NCBI RefSeq assembly: GCF_003850345.1
Contig: NZ_CP027707.1
Span: 2,046,001-2,110,000 of the forward strand
Length of the DNA stretch: 64,000 nt
Direction: 5' to 3'
Source of the DNA: Pseudomonas chlororaphis subsp. piscium
GTDB taxonomy: Bacteria > Pseudomonadota > Gammaproteobacteria > Pseudomonadales > Pseudomonadaceae
Below the pieces are notes generated by a model. It did no database searches and had not been told where the DNA came from. It was given only the letters and a program-made list of their open reading frames with translations. Positions 28,175-35,374 of the stretch are shown here, in pieces; positions within the stretch are counted from its first letter, which is position 1, and the number at the start of each line of letters is the position of its first letter. The position numbers and the translations under genes were made by a program.

Positions 28175-29845
28175 TCAGTGATGCAGGAACAGGTACAGCA
28201 ACAGCAGGTTGAGCAACAGCGAGACCAGCGCCAGGGTGCGCCAGACCTTCAAGGGCTCGCGTTCCAGCAGCGGCCTGGGGCGCACGCTGAGGCTGCGGCG
28301 TTCGCCCTGTTCCAGCACCAGCAACCACTCTTCGGCGGTTTCATAACGCTGGGCCGGATCGGCCTGTACCGCGCGCTCCAGGCTCTCTTCGAGCCAGTCC
28401 GGCAGGTCCGGGCGATAACGGCTGGCGCTGACCGGGGTGGTGAAGCGCGGGCGCTGGAAGGCTTCGATTTCGCCGTAGGGAAAATGCCCGGTCAGCAAGT
28501 GGTAGAGGGTCACGCCCACTGCGTACAGGTCCTGCCGCGGTGTCGGCGCCACGCCGCTGAAAGCCTCTGGGGCGATATAGCTCGGGGTGCCGGGCAGCAG
28601 GTGCGCCTGGTCCTCGGACAAGCCGGGGCAATAGGCCAGGCCGAAGTCCAGCAGGCGCAGCTCGCCGTCGTCCCCGAGCAGCAGGTTGTCCGGCTTGATG
28701 TCGCGGTGCAGGATCTGCCGGCGGTGCAGCAGACCCACGGCCCGCAGCAGACGCTCGGCCAGGTCCTGCCACTGCGCCAGCGGCAAGGGGCCATGTTGTC
28801 GCAGATAATCGGCCAGGGTCTGCCCCGGGTATTCGCGCATCACGTAATACAGATGCTGGCGGGCGGTCGCGGCATGCACTTCGGGAAAGTGCCGGCCGGC
28901 CACCCGACGCAGGAACCACTCCTCTGACAGCAGCGATTGCCCGGCCTGGTGATCGTCGTGCAGATGGCCGGGCAGGGTTTTCAGCAGCCAGGGTTGTTGT
29001 TGCGCATCGAGCACGCGGTACAGCAGGGATTGCTGGCTCTGCCCGACCACCTCGGCGACCTGCCAGCCTTCGAAGTGCTGGCCCGGCTTGAGAGCCGGCG
29101 GCAGTGGCCATTGCTGCAAGTGAATCAGGGCATCGCCGATGGAGCTTTCGCCCAGGGCCTCGACCCGCACCAGCAGGGCGCTGGCATTGTCCTGGCTGCC
29201 GGCCAGGTGCGCGGCGCTGACCAGGGTCTGCACCGCACTGTCGAGGTCGGGCTGGTCGCGCAGGATCGCGGCGATGGCGGTGTCGCCCAGGGTGGCCCAG
29301 ACCCCGTCGCTGAGCATCAGGAAACTTTCGTTTTCCCGCAGCTCGCCATCGAGGAAGTCCACCACCAGATGCTGGTCCAGGCCCAAGGCACGCTTGAGCA
29401 CGTGCTGCATGCCGGGCTGGTCCCAGACGTGATCGTCGCTGATCCGTTGCAACTGATCGGCGTGCCAGCGATAGACCCGGCAATCGCCGACATGGGCCAG
29501 GGTAAAACGTCGGCCGCGCAGCACCAGGGCGCTGACGGTAGTCAGCAGCGGCTGGCCGCCGCCGTTGGCCTGCAACCAGCGATTCTGTGCCAGCAGCAGG
29601 CGCTCCAGGGCTTGGGCCACGGCCCAGGTTTCCGGGGTGGCGTAGTAGTCCAGTGCCAGTGCCTGCAAGGTCGAGCGCGCGGCCAGGCCGCCGTCGGCGC
29701 ATTGGCTGACGCCGTCGGCGATGGCAAACAGCAGGCCCTTGCTGGCGGCCAGGGTCGGCGCCGGAGTGACCAGGCGCAAGGCGTCCTGGTTTTCCGTGCG
29801 CGGCCCGATGGCGCTGGCCTGGGCGTGGCTCAGTCGCAGGCTCAT
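28175..29845 (-). CDS. PP2C phosphatase-Ser/Thr protein kinase fusion with C-terminal membrane anchor
   Basis: A 556-residue two-enzyme protein. Residues 1 to about 235 form a PP2C-type phosphatase with its metal motifs (ENQD, ADGVS, HVGDCR, LSDGVW, SQDNAS). A Hanks-type kinase follows, with catalytic HRDIKPDN at 380-387, DFG, and GTPSYIAPE in the activation segment. The C-terminus is a membrane helix (LALVSLLLNLLLLYLF). The glycine-rich loop looks divergent (VVGQSQQS), but a Lys in LLKTL is kept. The gene starts seven bases after the nitrate transporter stop, so both lie in one operon. Its targets are unknown. Confidence 0.9.
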   Translation of the reverse strand: MSLRLSHAQASAIGPRTENQDALRLVTPAPTLAASKGLLFAIADGVSQCADGGLAARSTLQALALDYYATPETWAVAQALERLLLAQNRWLQANGGGQPLLTTVSALVLRGRRFTLAHVGDCRVYRWHADQLQRISDDHVWDQPGMQHVLKRALGLDQHLVVDFLDGELRENESFLMLSDGVWATLGDTAIAAILRDQPDLDSAVQTLVSAAHLAGSQDNASALLVRVEALGESSIGDALIHLQQWPLPPALKPGQHFEGWQVAEVVGQSQQSLLYRVLDAQQQPWLLKTLPGHLHDDHQAGQSLLSEEWFLRRVAGRHFPEVHAATARQHLYYVMREYPGQTLADYLRQHGPLPLAQWQDLAERLLRAVGLLHRRQILHRDIKPDNLLLGDDGELRLLDFGLAYCPGLSEDQAHLLPGTPSYIAPEAFSGVAPTPRQDLYAVGVTLYHLLTGHFPYGEIEAFQRPRFTTPVSASRYRPDLPDWLEESLERAVQADPAQRYETAEEWLLVLEQGERRSLSVRPRPLLEREPLKVWRTLALVSLLLNLLLLYLFLHH

Positions 29846-29852
29846 GGGCTGC

Positions 29853-31064
29853 TCAGACCCGCGCCGCGGTGACGGCAGCGGAGCCCCAGGTGGTCCGCCA
29901 GCGGCGTTTCACTCCGTGCAGGCCGAACCAGGCCAGCACGCCCAGGCTGGCGAACAGCCACAGGGCCAGTTGATAGCTGCCGGTGCTTTGCTTGATCGCG
30001 CCCATGCCCGCGGCCAGGGCGAAACCGCCAATGCCGCCGGCCATGCCGATCAGCCCGGTCATCACCCCGATCTCGCGGCGGAAACGTTGGGGCACCAGTT
30101 GGAACACCGCGCCGTTACCGGCACCCAGGCCGAGCATGGTGCACACGAACAGGGCCAGGGCCGCGTAGGAGCTTGGCAGGTTGAAACCGACCGCGGCGAT
30201 GCACACCGCCGCGACGCTGTACATCACCAGCAGGGTGCGAATGCCGCCGAAACGATCGGCCAGGGCGCCGCCCAGCGGCCGCATCAGGCTGCCACCGAAC
30301 ACGCAGGCGGCGGTGTAGTAGCCGGCGGTGACCGGGCTCAGGCCGTACTGGTCGTTGAAGTAGCCGGGCAGGGCGCTGGCCAGGCCGATGAAGCCGCCGA
30401 AGGTCACGCTGTAGAAGAACATGAACCACCAGCTGTCGCGGTCGCCCAGGGCCTTGAAGTAGTCGGCCATGGATTTGGCCTTGGGCCGTTCCGGGGCGTT
30501 CTTGGCCAGCCAGGCGAACAGCACCAGGGTCAGGACCAACGGGATCAGGGCGAAGCCGAACACGTTGCTCCAGCCGAAGGCGCCGGCCAGCAAGGGGGCG
30601 AACAGGGCCGCGAATACCGTGCCAGAGTTGCCGGCCCCGGCGATGCCCATCGCCTTGCCCTGGTGCTGTGGCGGATACCATTGCGAAGCCAGCGGCAGGG
30701 CCACGGCGAACGAGGCGCCGGCCATGCCCAGGAACAGCCCCAGCAGCAAGGCCTGTTCATAGCTGTGGATGCCCAGCTTCCAGGCGCAGAACAGCGCGCC
30801 GATGACAATCACCTGGCCGATCAGCCCGGCGGTCTTGGGCGACAGGCGATCGGCCAGCAGGCCCATGGCGAAGCGTAGCACCGCGCCGGCCAGGATCGGC
30901 GTGGCCACCATCAGCCCGCGCTGCTGGGTGGTCAGTTGCAGGTCGGCGGCGATCTGCACGGCCAGCGGGCCAAGCAGGTACCAGACCATGAAGCTCAGGT
31001 CGAAGTAGAGGAAGGCCGCGAACAATGTCGGGGTGTGGCCGGATTTCCAGAAGCTTGAATTCAT
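29853..31064 (-). CDS. nasA: Nitrate/nitrite transporter (NarK/NasA, MFS)
   Basis: A 403-residue major facilitator protein with about twelve hydrophobic segments and the NarK-type glycine-rich signatures (GLGAGNGAVFQLVP, GMAGGIGGFALA). It should import nitrate for the reductases encoded downstream. The start at 31064 follows GAGG. It is first in an operon with the phosphatase-kinase gene and has its own sigma-54 promoter and NasT-type leader. Confidence 0.93.
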   Translation of the reverse strand: MNSSFWKSGHTPTLFAAFLYFDLSFMVWYLLGPLAVQIAADLQLTTQQRGLMVATPILAGAVLRFAMGLLADRLSPKTAGLIGQVIVIGALFCAWKLGIHSYEQALLLGLFLGMAGASFAVALPLASQWYPPQHQGKAMGIAGAGNSGTVFAALFAPLLAGAFGWSNVFGFALIPLVLTLVLFAWLAKNAPERPKAKSMADYFKALGDRDSWWFMFFYSVTFGGFIGLASALPGYFNDQYGLSPVTAGYYTAACVFGGSLMRPLGGALADRFGGIRTLLVMYSVAAVCIAAVGFNLPSSYAALALFVCTMLGLGAGNGAVFQLVPQRFRREIGVMTGLIGMAGGIGGFALAAGMGAIKQSTGSYQLALWLFASLGVLAWFGLHGVKRRWRTTWGSAAVTAARV

Positions 31065-31164
31065 CGCGCACCTCAGCTGTTAAGAATCTCGAAAGGAGTC
31101 ATGAGCTTTTGCGTGGGGCGCCATTACGGCCGCTCCACCGGCCCCGGGCTGTGGGGCCAAAACG

Positions 31165-31247
31165 AAAAAACGCCGCAACCCGTTTCGCTAGGGCGAGAAG
31201 GGTGTGCGACGTCTTTGTCGTAGGTGGGGCAACCGCCGTTGGTTACC
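31165..31247 (-). promoter_or_regulatory. NasT (ANTAR) antitermination leader of the nitrate transporter gene
   Basis: The first hairpin, 31247-31228, has a 7-bp stem and loop AACGGC. The second, 31220-31207, has stem CGAC/GTCG and loop AAAGAC. Both loops have A1 and G4. The terminator stem (31211-31205 with 31177-31171, extended inside) ends in six T at 31170-31165 and overlaps the second hairpin at 31207-31211. NasT binding to the tandem hairpins should let RNA polymerase pass. Confidence 0.88.
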
Positions 31248-31262
31248 TGTGTCGATTACATA

Positions 31263-31276
31263 GCCAGATTTGTGCC
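31263..31276 (-). promoter_or_regulatory. Sigma-54 (-24/-12) promoter of the nitrate transporter operon
   Basis: TTGGCACAAATCTGGCTA on the minus strand has GG (31276-31275) and GC (31264-31263) ten bases apart. The -12 element is TGGC in place of TTGC. The predicted start is near 31252, just before the first hexaloop hairpin. Confidence 0.75.
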
Positions 31277-31301
31277 AAGAGTTGCAGTCCCGGTGTTCCT
31301 G

Positions 31302-31371
31302 ATCGCGGGCAAGCCTCGCTCCTACAGAAGAAGATTGTGAGTTTCCGTAGGAGCGAGGCTTGCCCGCGATG
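31302..31371. repeat. REP-type inverted repeat pair between nasA and nasT
   Basis: ATCGCGGGCAAGCCTCGCTC near the left end is the exact reverse of GAGCGAGGCTTGCCCGCGAT at the right end, with a 19-base spacer. It lies between the nasT stop and the nasA sigma-54 promoter. Confidence 0.9.
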
Positions 31372-31396
31372 GGGCCCGCACCGGCACCGCGAGCTT

Positions 31397-31972
31397 TCAG
31401 CCCAGCAACTCGCTCATGGCGATGATCTGTTCCGCCACCTGGATCAGCTTCTGCTGCCGGCTCATGGCCTGGCGGCGCATCAGGGTGTAGGCCTGTTCTT
31501 CGTTGCAGTCTTTCATCTTCATCAACAGGCCCTTGGCCAGCTCGATGCGCTTGCGCTCGGCCAACTGCTGGTCGCGGGCCTGCAGTTGCGCGCGCAGGGC
31601 CTGGTCGCTCTCGAAGCGGGCCATGGCCACATCGAGAATGGGTTGCAGGCGCTGGGCCTGGATGCCTTCGACTATGTAGGCACTGACCCCGGACTTGATG
31701 GCGTGGCGCATCACGTCGGGGTCGTGCTCGTCGGTGAACATCACGATTGGCCGTGGCTGGTCGCGGCTGACCAATACCACTTGCTCCATCACATCGCGGC
31801 TCGGTGACTCGGTATCGATCAGGATCACGTCCGGACGCACCGTTTCGACGCGCGTCGGCAGGTCGATGGTCAGGCCCGACTCGTCGATCACCTCGAAACC
31901 GGCTTCCATCAGGGCCGCCTTGAGCCGACCGACCTTCTTGGCGGTGTCGTTGATCAGCAGGATACGCAACAT
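31397..31972 (-). CDS. nasT: ANTAR-domain nitrate antiterminator NasT
   Basis: A 191-residue response-regulator-like protein. A receiver domain (1 to about 120, with D53 in LIDTES) is followed by a coiled linker and a C-terminal ANTAR RNA-binding domain (about 128-185, RKRIELAKGLLMKMKDCNEEQAY). In related bacteria NasT binds tandem hexaloop RNA hairpins and prevents termination in nitrate-assimilation leaders when NasS releases it. It lies 15 bases after nasS in the same operon. Three fitting leader RNAs are found in this window. Confidence 0.94.
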   Translation of the reverse strand: MLRILLINDTAKKVGRLKAALMEAGFEVIDESGLTIDLPTRVETVRPDVILIDTESPSRDVMEQVVLVSRDQPRPIVMFTDEHDPDVMRHAIKSGVSAYIVEGIQAQRLQPILDVAMARFESDQALRAQLQARDQQLAERKRIELAKGLLMKMKDCNEEQAYTLMRRQAMSRQQKLIQVAEQIIAMSELLG

Positions 31973-31987
31973 GGTCTCGGGCTCCTG

Positions 31988-33199
31988 TCAGCGGCTGGCG
32001 AGAAGAGGGGAGCTGTCGCTCATGGCGTGCAGCGGGAAGCTGCGGGCATAGGCGGCCGGGTCCGAACCGTCCCACCGCTTGCCGTCGATCAACTGGCTGC
32101 TGCGCATGTCCTGGCCCCAGGACGCGACACCGACGGCGGTGGCGGCTTCACGATAGAGCTCGAGTTGCTGCACCTGGCGCGCGATGCCCAGGTAGTCCGG
32201 GTCTTCGCGCAGCAAGCCCCAGCGGCGGAACTGGGTCATGAACCACATGCCGTCGGACAGATACGGCAGGTTGACCGCGCCTTCATTATGAAAGCGTAGC
32301 GCGTGCGGGTCCTGCCAGCGGTTGCCGAGGCCGTCGGCATACTCGCCGAGCAGACGCGGCTCGATGCAGTCCAGCGGTGCATCGAGGTAGTCGCTGGCGC
32401 TCAGCAGTTGCGCGGTGCTCTGGCGGTTCTCGCGGCTCTGCTCGATGAAGCGGCTGGCCTCGAGGATCGCCATGACCAAGGCCCGCGCGGTGTTCGGGTA
32501 CTGCTCGACGAAGGCGCGGGTGCAGCCGAGGACTTTTTCCGGGTGGTCGGGCCAGATCGCCTGGCTGGTGGCCAGGGTGAAGCCCAGGTCCTGGTTCACC
32601 GCGCTGGCGCTCCAGGGCTCGCCCACGCAAAAGCCGTCGATGCGCCCGGCCTGCAGGTGCGCGACCATTTGCGGCGGCGGCACCACCACGCTGTCGACAT
32701 CCTGCAACGGGTGGATGCCCTGGGCGGCCAGCCAGTAATACAGCCACATGGCGTGGGTGCCGGTGGGGAAGGTCTGGGCGAAGGTCAGCCTTGCCCGGCT
32801 TTGGTGCACATGCCGATGAAGCGCTTCAGGACTGGTCACGTTCAGGGCCTGCAGTTCCCGCGAGAGGTTGATGCTCTGGCCGTTCTGGTTCAGGCCCATC
32901 AGCACCGCCATGTCGCTGGCGTTGACCCCGCCGATGCCCAGGTGCACGGCGTAGATCAGACCGTACAGGCTGTGGGCGGCATCCAGCTCGCCACTCACCA
33001 GCTTGTCCCGCAGGTTGGCCCAGGACGCCTGGCGCTTGAGGTTCAGGGTCAGGCCGTAAGGCTGGGCGAAGCCCTGGGTGGCGGCGACCACCACCGAGGC
33101 GCAGTCGCTCAAGGCCATGAAGCCGAGGTTGATCGCGGTCTTTTCCGGGGCATCGCTGCCGTTGACCCAGGCCAGCGGGCTGACGGGGTGTTCATTCAT
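31988..33199 (-). CDS. nasS: Nitrate/nitrite sensor NasS (NrtA-like)
   Basis: A 403-residue protein of the nitrate-binding NrtA/NasS family, without a signal peptide, so it acts in the cytoplasm. It sequesters NasT until nitrate or nitrite binds. The start at 33199 is chosen for the N-terminus MNEHPVSPLAWVNGSDAPEK and a GGAGG ten bases upstream. The longer open frame to 33367 runs through the leader RNA. It is co-transcribed with nasT. Confidence 0.93.
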   Translation of the reverse strand: MNEHPVSPLAWVNGSDAPEKTAINLGFMALSDCASVVVAATQGFAQPYGLTLNLKRQASWANLRDKLVSGELDAAHSLYGLIYAVHLGIGGVNASDMAVLMGLNQNGQSINLSRELQALNVTSPEALHRHVHQSRARLTFAQTFPTGTHAMWLYYWLAAQGIHPLQDVDSVVVPPPQMVAHLQAGRIDGFCVGEPWSASAVNQDLGFTLATSQAIWPDHPEKVLGCTRAFVEQYPNTARALVMAILEASRFIEQSRENRQSTAQLLSASDYLDAPLDCIEPRLLGEYADGLGNRWQDPHALRFHNEGAVNLPYLSDGMWFMTQFRRWGLLREDPDYLGIARQVQQLELYREAATAVGVASWGQDMRSSQLIDGKRWDGSDPAAYARSFPLHAMSDSSPLLASR

Positions 33200-33212
33200 G
33201 GGGTGGCGTCCT

Positions 33213-33250
33213 CCATAAAAAAGCGGCCATAAAAAGCTTCCATAAAAAAA
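33213..33250 (-). repeat. Triplicated U-rich TTTTTATGG motif in the nasS leader
   Basis: On the minus strand T7ATGG, T5ATGG and T6ATGG follow one another with a 13-15 base period between the leader terminator and the nasS ribosome-binding site. The first T run belongs to the terminator. The ATG at the first copy opens a 15-codon frame whose TGA overlaps the nasS ATG. No Shine-Dalgarno sequence precedes it, so translation is doubtful. Confidence 0.5.
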
Positions 33251-33329
33251 CGTCGCACCCGCACGCCAGGCAGAGCCGGCGGGGTAACGACGCCTTTGTC
33301 TTTCGACCCACGCCGCCATTGGCCTGGGT
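33244..33329 (-). promoter_or_regulatory. NasT (ANTAR) antitermination leader of nasS-nasT itself
   Basis: The first hairpin, 33329-33306, has a 9-bp stem with one mismatch and loop AATGGC. The second, 33300-33289, has stem GAC/GTC and loop AAAGGC, the same loop as in the nirB leader. A terminator (33292-33288 with 33255-33251 plus inner pairs) with seven T follows and overlaps the second hairpin. The arrangement implies that NasT stimulates its own synthesis. Confidence 0.82.
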
Positions 33330-33347
33330 GCTGATGCCGGTTGTGGT

Positions 33348-33361
33348 GCAAGGCATATGCC
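33348..33361 (-). promoter_or_regulatory. Sigma-54 (-24/-12) promoter of nasS-nasT
   Basis: TGGCATATGCCTTGCACC on the minus strand gives GG (33361-33360) and GC (33349-33348) ten bases apart and an intact TTGCA -12 box. Transcription is expected near 33336, a few bases before the first hairpin. Confidence 0.75.
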
Positions 33362-33411
33362 ATTCACCGCTGATTTCGCCGCGTGCCTCGCCTGCGAGCC
33401 CCATGCCCGGC

Positions 33412-33417
33412 TATAAT
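33412..33417 (+). promoter_or_regulatory. Probable -10 box of pyrD
   Basis: A perfect TATAAT lies 39 bases before the pyrD ATG, in the region divergent from nasS. No clear -35 box is visible. Confidence 0.5.
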
Positions 33418-33455
33418 CGCCGCCTCATTTCGCCGCCACCGAGTCAAGCCCGCCC

Positions 33456-34475
33456 ATGTATACCCTGGCCCGCCAGCTGTTGTTCAAACTCTCCCCGGAA
33501 ACCTCCCATGATCTGTCCCTGGACCTGATCGGTGCGGGCGGGCGTTTGGGCCTCAATGGCTTGCTGTGCAAGGCGCCGGCGCAGATGCCGGTGAAGGTCA
33601 TGGGCCTGGACTTCCCGAACCCGGTCGGCCTCGCGGCTGGCCTGGACAAGAACGGTGCGGCCATCGACGGTTTTGCCCAATTGGGTTTCGGTTTCGTCGA
33701 AATCGGCACCATCACCCCGCGTCCACAGCCGGGCAACCCCAAGCCACGGATCTTCCGCCTGCCGGAAGCCGAAGCCATCATCAACCGCATGGGCTTCAAC
33801 AACCTGGGCGTCGATCAGTTGCTGGCCCGGGTGGCGGCCGCCAAGTACAAGGGCGTGCTGGGGATCAACATCGGCAAGAACTTCGACACCCCAGTCGAGC
33901 GCGCGGTGGATGACTACCTGATCTGCCTGGACAAGGTGTATGCCCATGCCAGCTACGTGACGGTCAACGTCAGTTCGCCCAACACCCCGGGCCTGCGCAG
34001 CCTGCAGTTCGGCGAGTCGCTCAAGCAGCTGCTCGGCGCCCTCAGCCAGCGTCAGCAGGAGCTGGCGGTGCAGCATGGCAAGCGGGTACCGCTGGCGATC
34101 AAGATCGCCCCGGACATGACCGACGAAGAAACCGCCGAAGTGGCGCGGGCCCTGATCGAGACCGGGATGGATGCGGTCATCGCCACCAACACCACCCTGA
34201 GCCGTGTCGGTGTCGAAGGCATGGAGCATGGTGACGAGGCGGGCGGCCTGTCCGGCGCGCCGGTGCGCGACAAGAGCACCCACGCCGTGAAGGTGCTGGC
34301 GGGCGAGCTGGCCGGGCGTTTGCCGATCATCGCGGTGGGCGGTATCACCGAAGGCAAGCATGCGGCGGAAAAGATCGCCGCCGGCGCCAGCCTGGTGCAG
34401 TTGTATTCGGGCTTCATCTACAAGGGCCCGGCGCTGATTCGCGAATCGGTGGACGCGATCGCGGCGTTGCGCTGA
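33456..34475 (+). CDS. pyrD: Dihydroorotate dehydrogenase (quinone), class 2
   Basis: A 339-residue flavoprotein oxidising dihydroorotate to orotate with ubiquinone in pyrimidine synthesis. The N-terminal amphipathic helix of class 2 enzymes ([19 protein letters not shown]) contacts the membrane. FMN-binding and catalytic stretches seen include [22 protein letters not shown] (with the class 2 catalytic Ser) and AVGGI. It stands alone between the nas genes and rmf. Confidence 0.96.
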   Translation: MYTLARQLLFKLSPETSHDLSLDLIGAGGRLGLNGLLCKAPAQMPVKVMGLDFPNPVGLAAGLDKNGAAIDGFAQLGFGFVEIGTITPRPQPGNPKPRIFRLPEAEAIINRMGFNNLGVDQLLARVAAAKYKGVLGINIGKNFDTPVERAVDDYLICLDKVYAHASYVTVNVSSPNTPGLRSLQFGESLKQLLGALSQRQQELAVQHGKRVPLAIKIAPDMTDEETAEVARALIETGMDAVIATNTTLSRVGVEGMEHGDEAGGLSGAPVRDKSTHAVKVLAGELAGRLPIIAVGGITEGKHAAEKIAAGASLVQLYSGFIYKGPALIRESVDAIAALR

Positions 34476-34492
34476 GTTTTTGCGCGGCCAAT

Positions 34493-34516
34493 AAAAAGGG
34501 CTCCTGAAAGGAGCCC
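34493..34516 (-). terminator. Intrinsic terminator of rmf
   Basis: GGGCTCC (34498-34504) and GGAGCCC (34510-34516) form a 7-bp stem. On the minus strand it is followed by five T (34497-34493), so it ends the rmf transcript about 90 bases after the stop codon. Confidence 0.8.
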
Positions 34517-34602
34517 CTGGGCCGCAGCCCGCCGTCCGGATGGGACGTGCGTGGTTAAGTCGTTACGTATTCAGATTTTGGTGTCGGAATGTGTGCCCTG
34601 TT

Positions 34603-34818
34603 TTAGCCGACGGCGTGAAGTTCGTTGAGTCTGTGGATTCCCGCAGTGCCGGTCATACCGTCCCAGTTGTCGCCGCGTCCTTCGCGCCAGCCATTGATCC
34701 AGGCTTGGCGTACCGACGGTAGAGTAAATGGGCAAAGCTCACGGGACTTGCCATGAACGCCATACTGATATCCGCGCAAAAATGCTCTTTCCAACGGATC
34801 ACGCTTAAGTCTTCTCAT
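34603..34818 (-). CDS. rmf: Ribosome modulation factor
   Basis: A 71-residue basic protein of the Rmf family, with the conserved MRRLKRDPLERAFLRGYQYG N-terminus and WINGWREGRGD. It dimerises 70S ribosomes into inactive 100S particles in stationary phase. It lies convergent to pyrD, as in other Pseudomonas. Confidence 0.95.
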   Translation of the reverse strand: MRRLKRDPLERAFLRGYQYGVHGKSRELCPFTLPSVRQAWINGWREGRGDNWDGMTGTAGIHRLNELHAVG

Positions 34819-34848
34819 AGGGTGTTTCCCTCACTTGTTGACTGTCTT

Positions 34849-34989
34849 ATGTCCCGTCGACCTCGTTTGAGGCCGGGCAGAATGCTTCTGCCGTTGGTGC
34901 TCGCTGCCGGCGTCGCGAGCGTGGCGTTGGCGTCATTGCGGCGCCAACCTGAGTTGATTTCTAACCAATGCGTCACAACGTGGGAATGA
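34849..34989 (+). CDS. Possible 46-residue small membrane protein, doubtful
   Basis: A short frame divergent from rmf encodes an Arg-rich N-terminus, one hydrophobic segment (MLLPLVLAAGVASVALASL) and a polar tail. The in-frame ATG at 34753 would overlap rmf. No family is recognised and no clear ribosome-binding site is seen. A terminator-like hairpin 37 bases after the stop is mild support. Confidence 0.28.
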   Translation: MSRRPRLRPGRMLLPLVLAAGVASVALASLRRQPELISNQCVTTWE

Positions 34990-35374
34990 TCGTTTTGTCA
35001 TAAGGACGTAACGATAATGATGTTGAGGCCATAAGAACGGCCTGTTTTTCATCGGGTCAATCAGGCAAACCTCGCTCTGATCAGCCTCTTACTGGATGAT
35101 GGGCTTAATGCTTTAGTGAGAATTCCATCCCGTTGCACTCAGGTATTATTCGATGAAAGGTCGAGTTATGACCTTTTGTTTCACTGACTTTATTATCTGC
35201 CCCGGCATCTAAGCTCTTTTGACCCCAGTGGTCACCGCTAGCGGCGAGCTGAACAGCAGGGGCGGGACGGCACAGATTCGTGCCACGCGAGCGCTCTTCA
35301 AGAAAAGCGCTTGATTGAAAACCGGGCGGACGATGCGTTGTCCGTTCACTTATTGCTAAAGGCCCTGAACTCCC
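34990..35374. other. AT-richer intergenic region before rlmL with two terminator-like hairpins
   Basis: No gene is recognised in these 385 bases. AGGCC/GGCCT followed by GTTTTT (35026-35049) and AAAGGTC/GACCTTT followed by TGTTT (35156-35180) look like weak intrinsic terminators on the plus strand. A small RNA ending at one of them is possible but unproven. Confidence 0.35.
35026..35049 (+). terminator. Weak terminator-like hairpin
   Basis: A five-bp stem (AGGCC 35026-35030 with GGCCT 35039-35043) followed by GTTTTT. It may end a short transcript from the region divergent to rmf. Confidence 0.4.

Noticed and set aside
34498..34516. Hairpin after pyrD as the pyrD terminator
   Set aside because: The T run exists only on the minus strand, so it serves rmf. 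On the plus strand the stem is followed by CTGGG.
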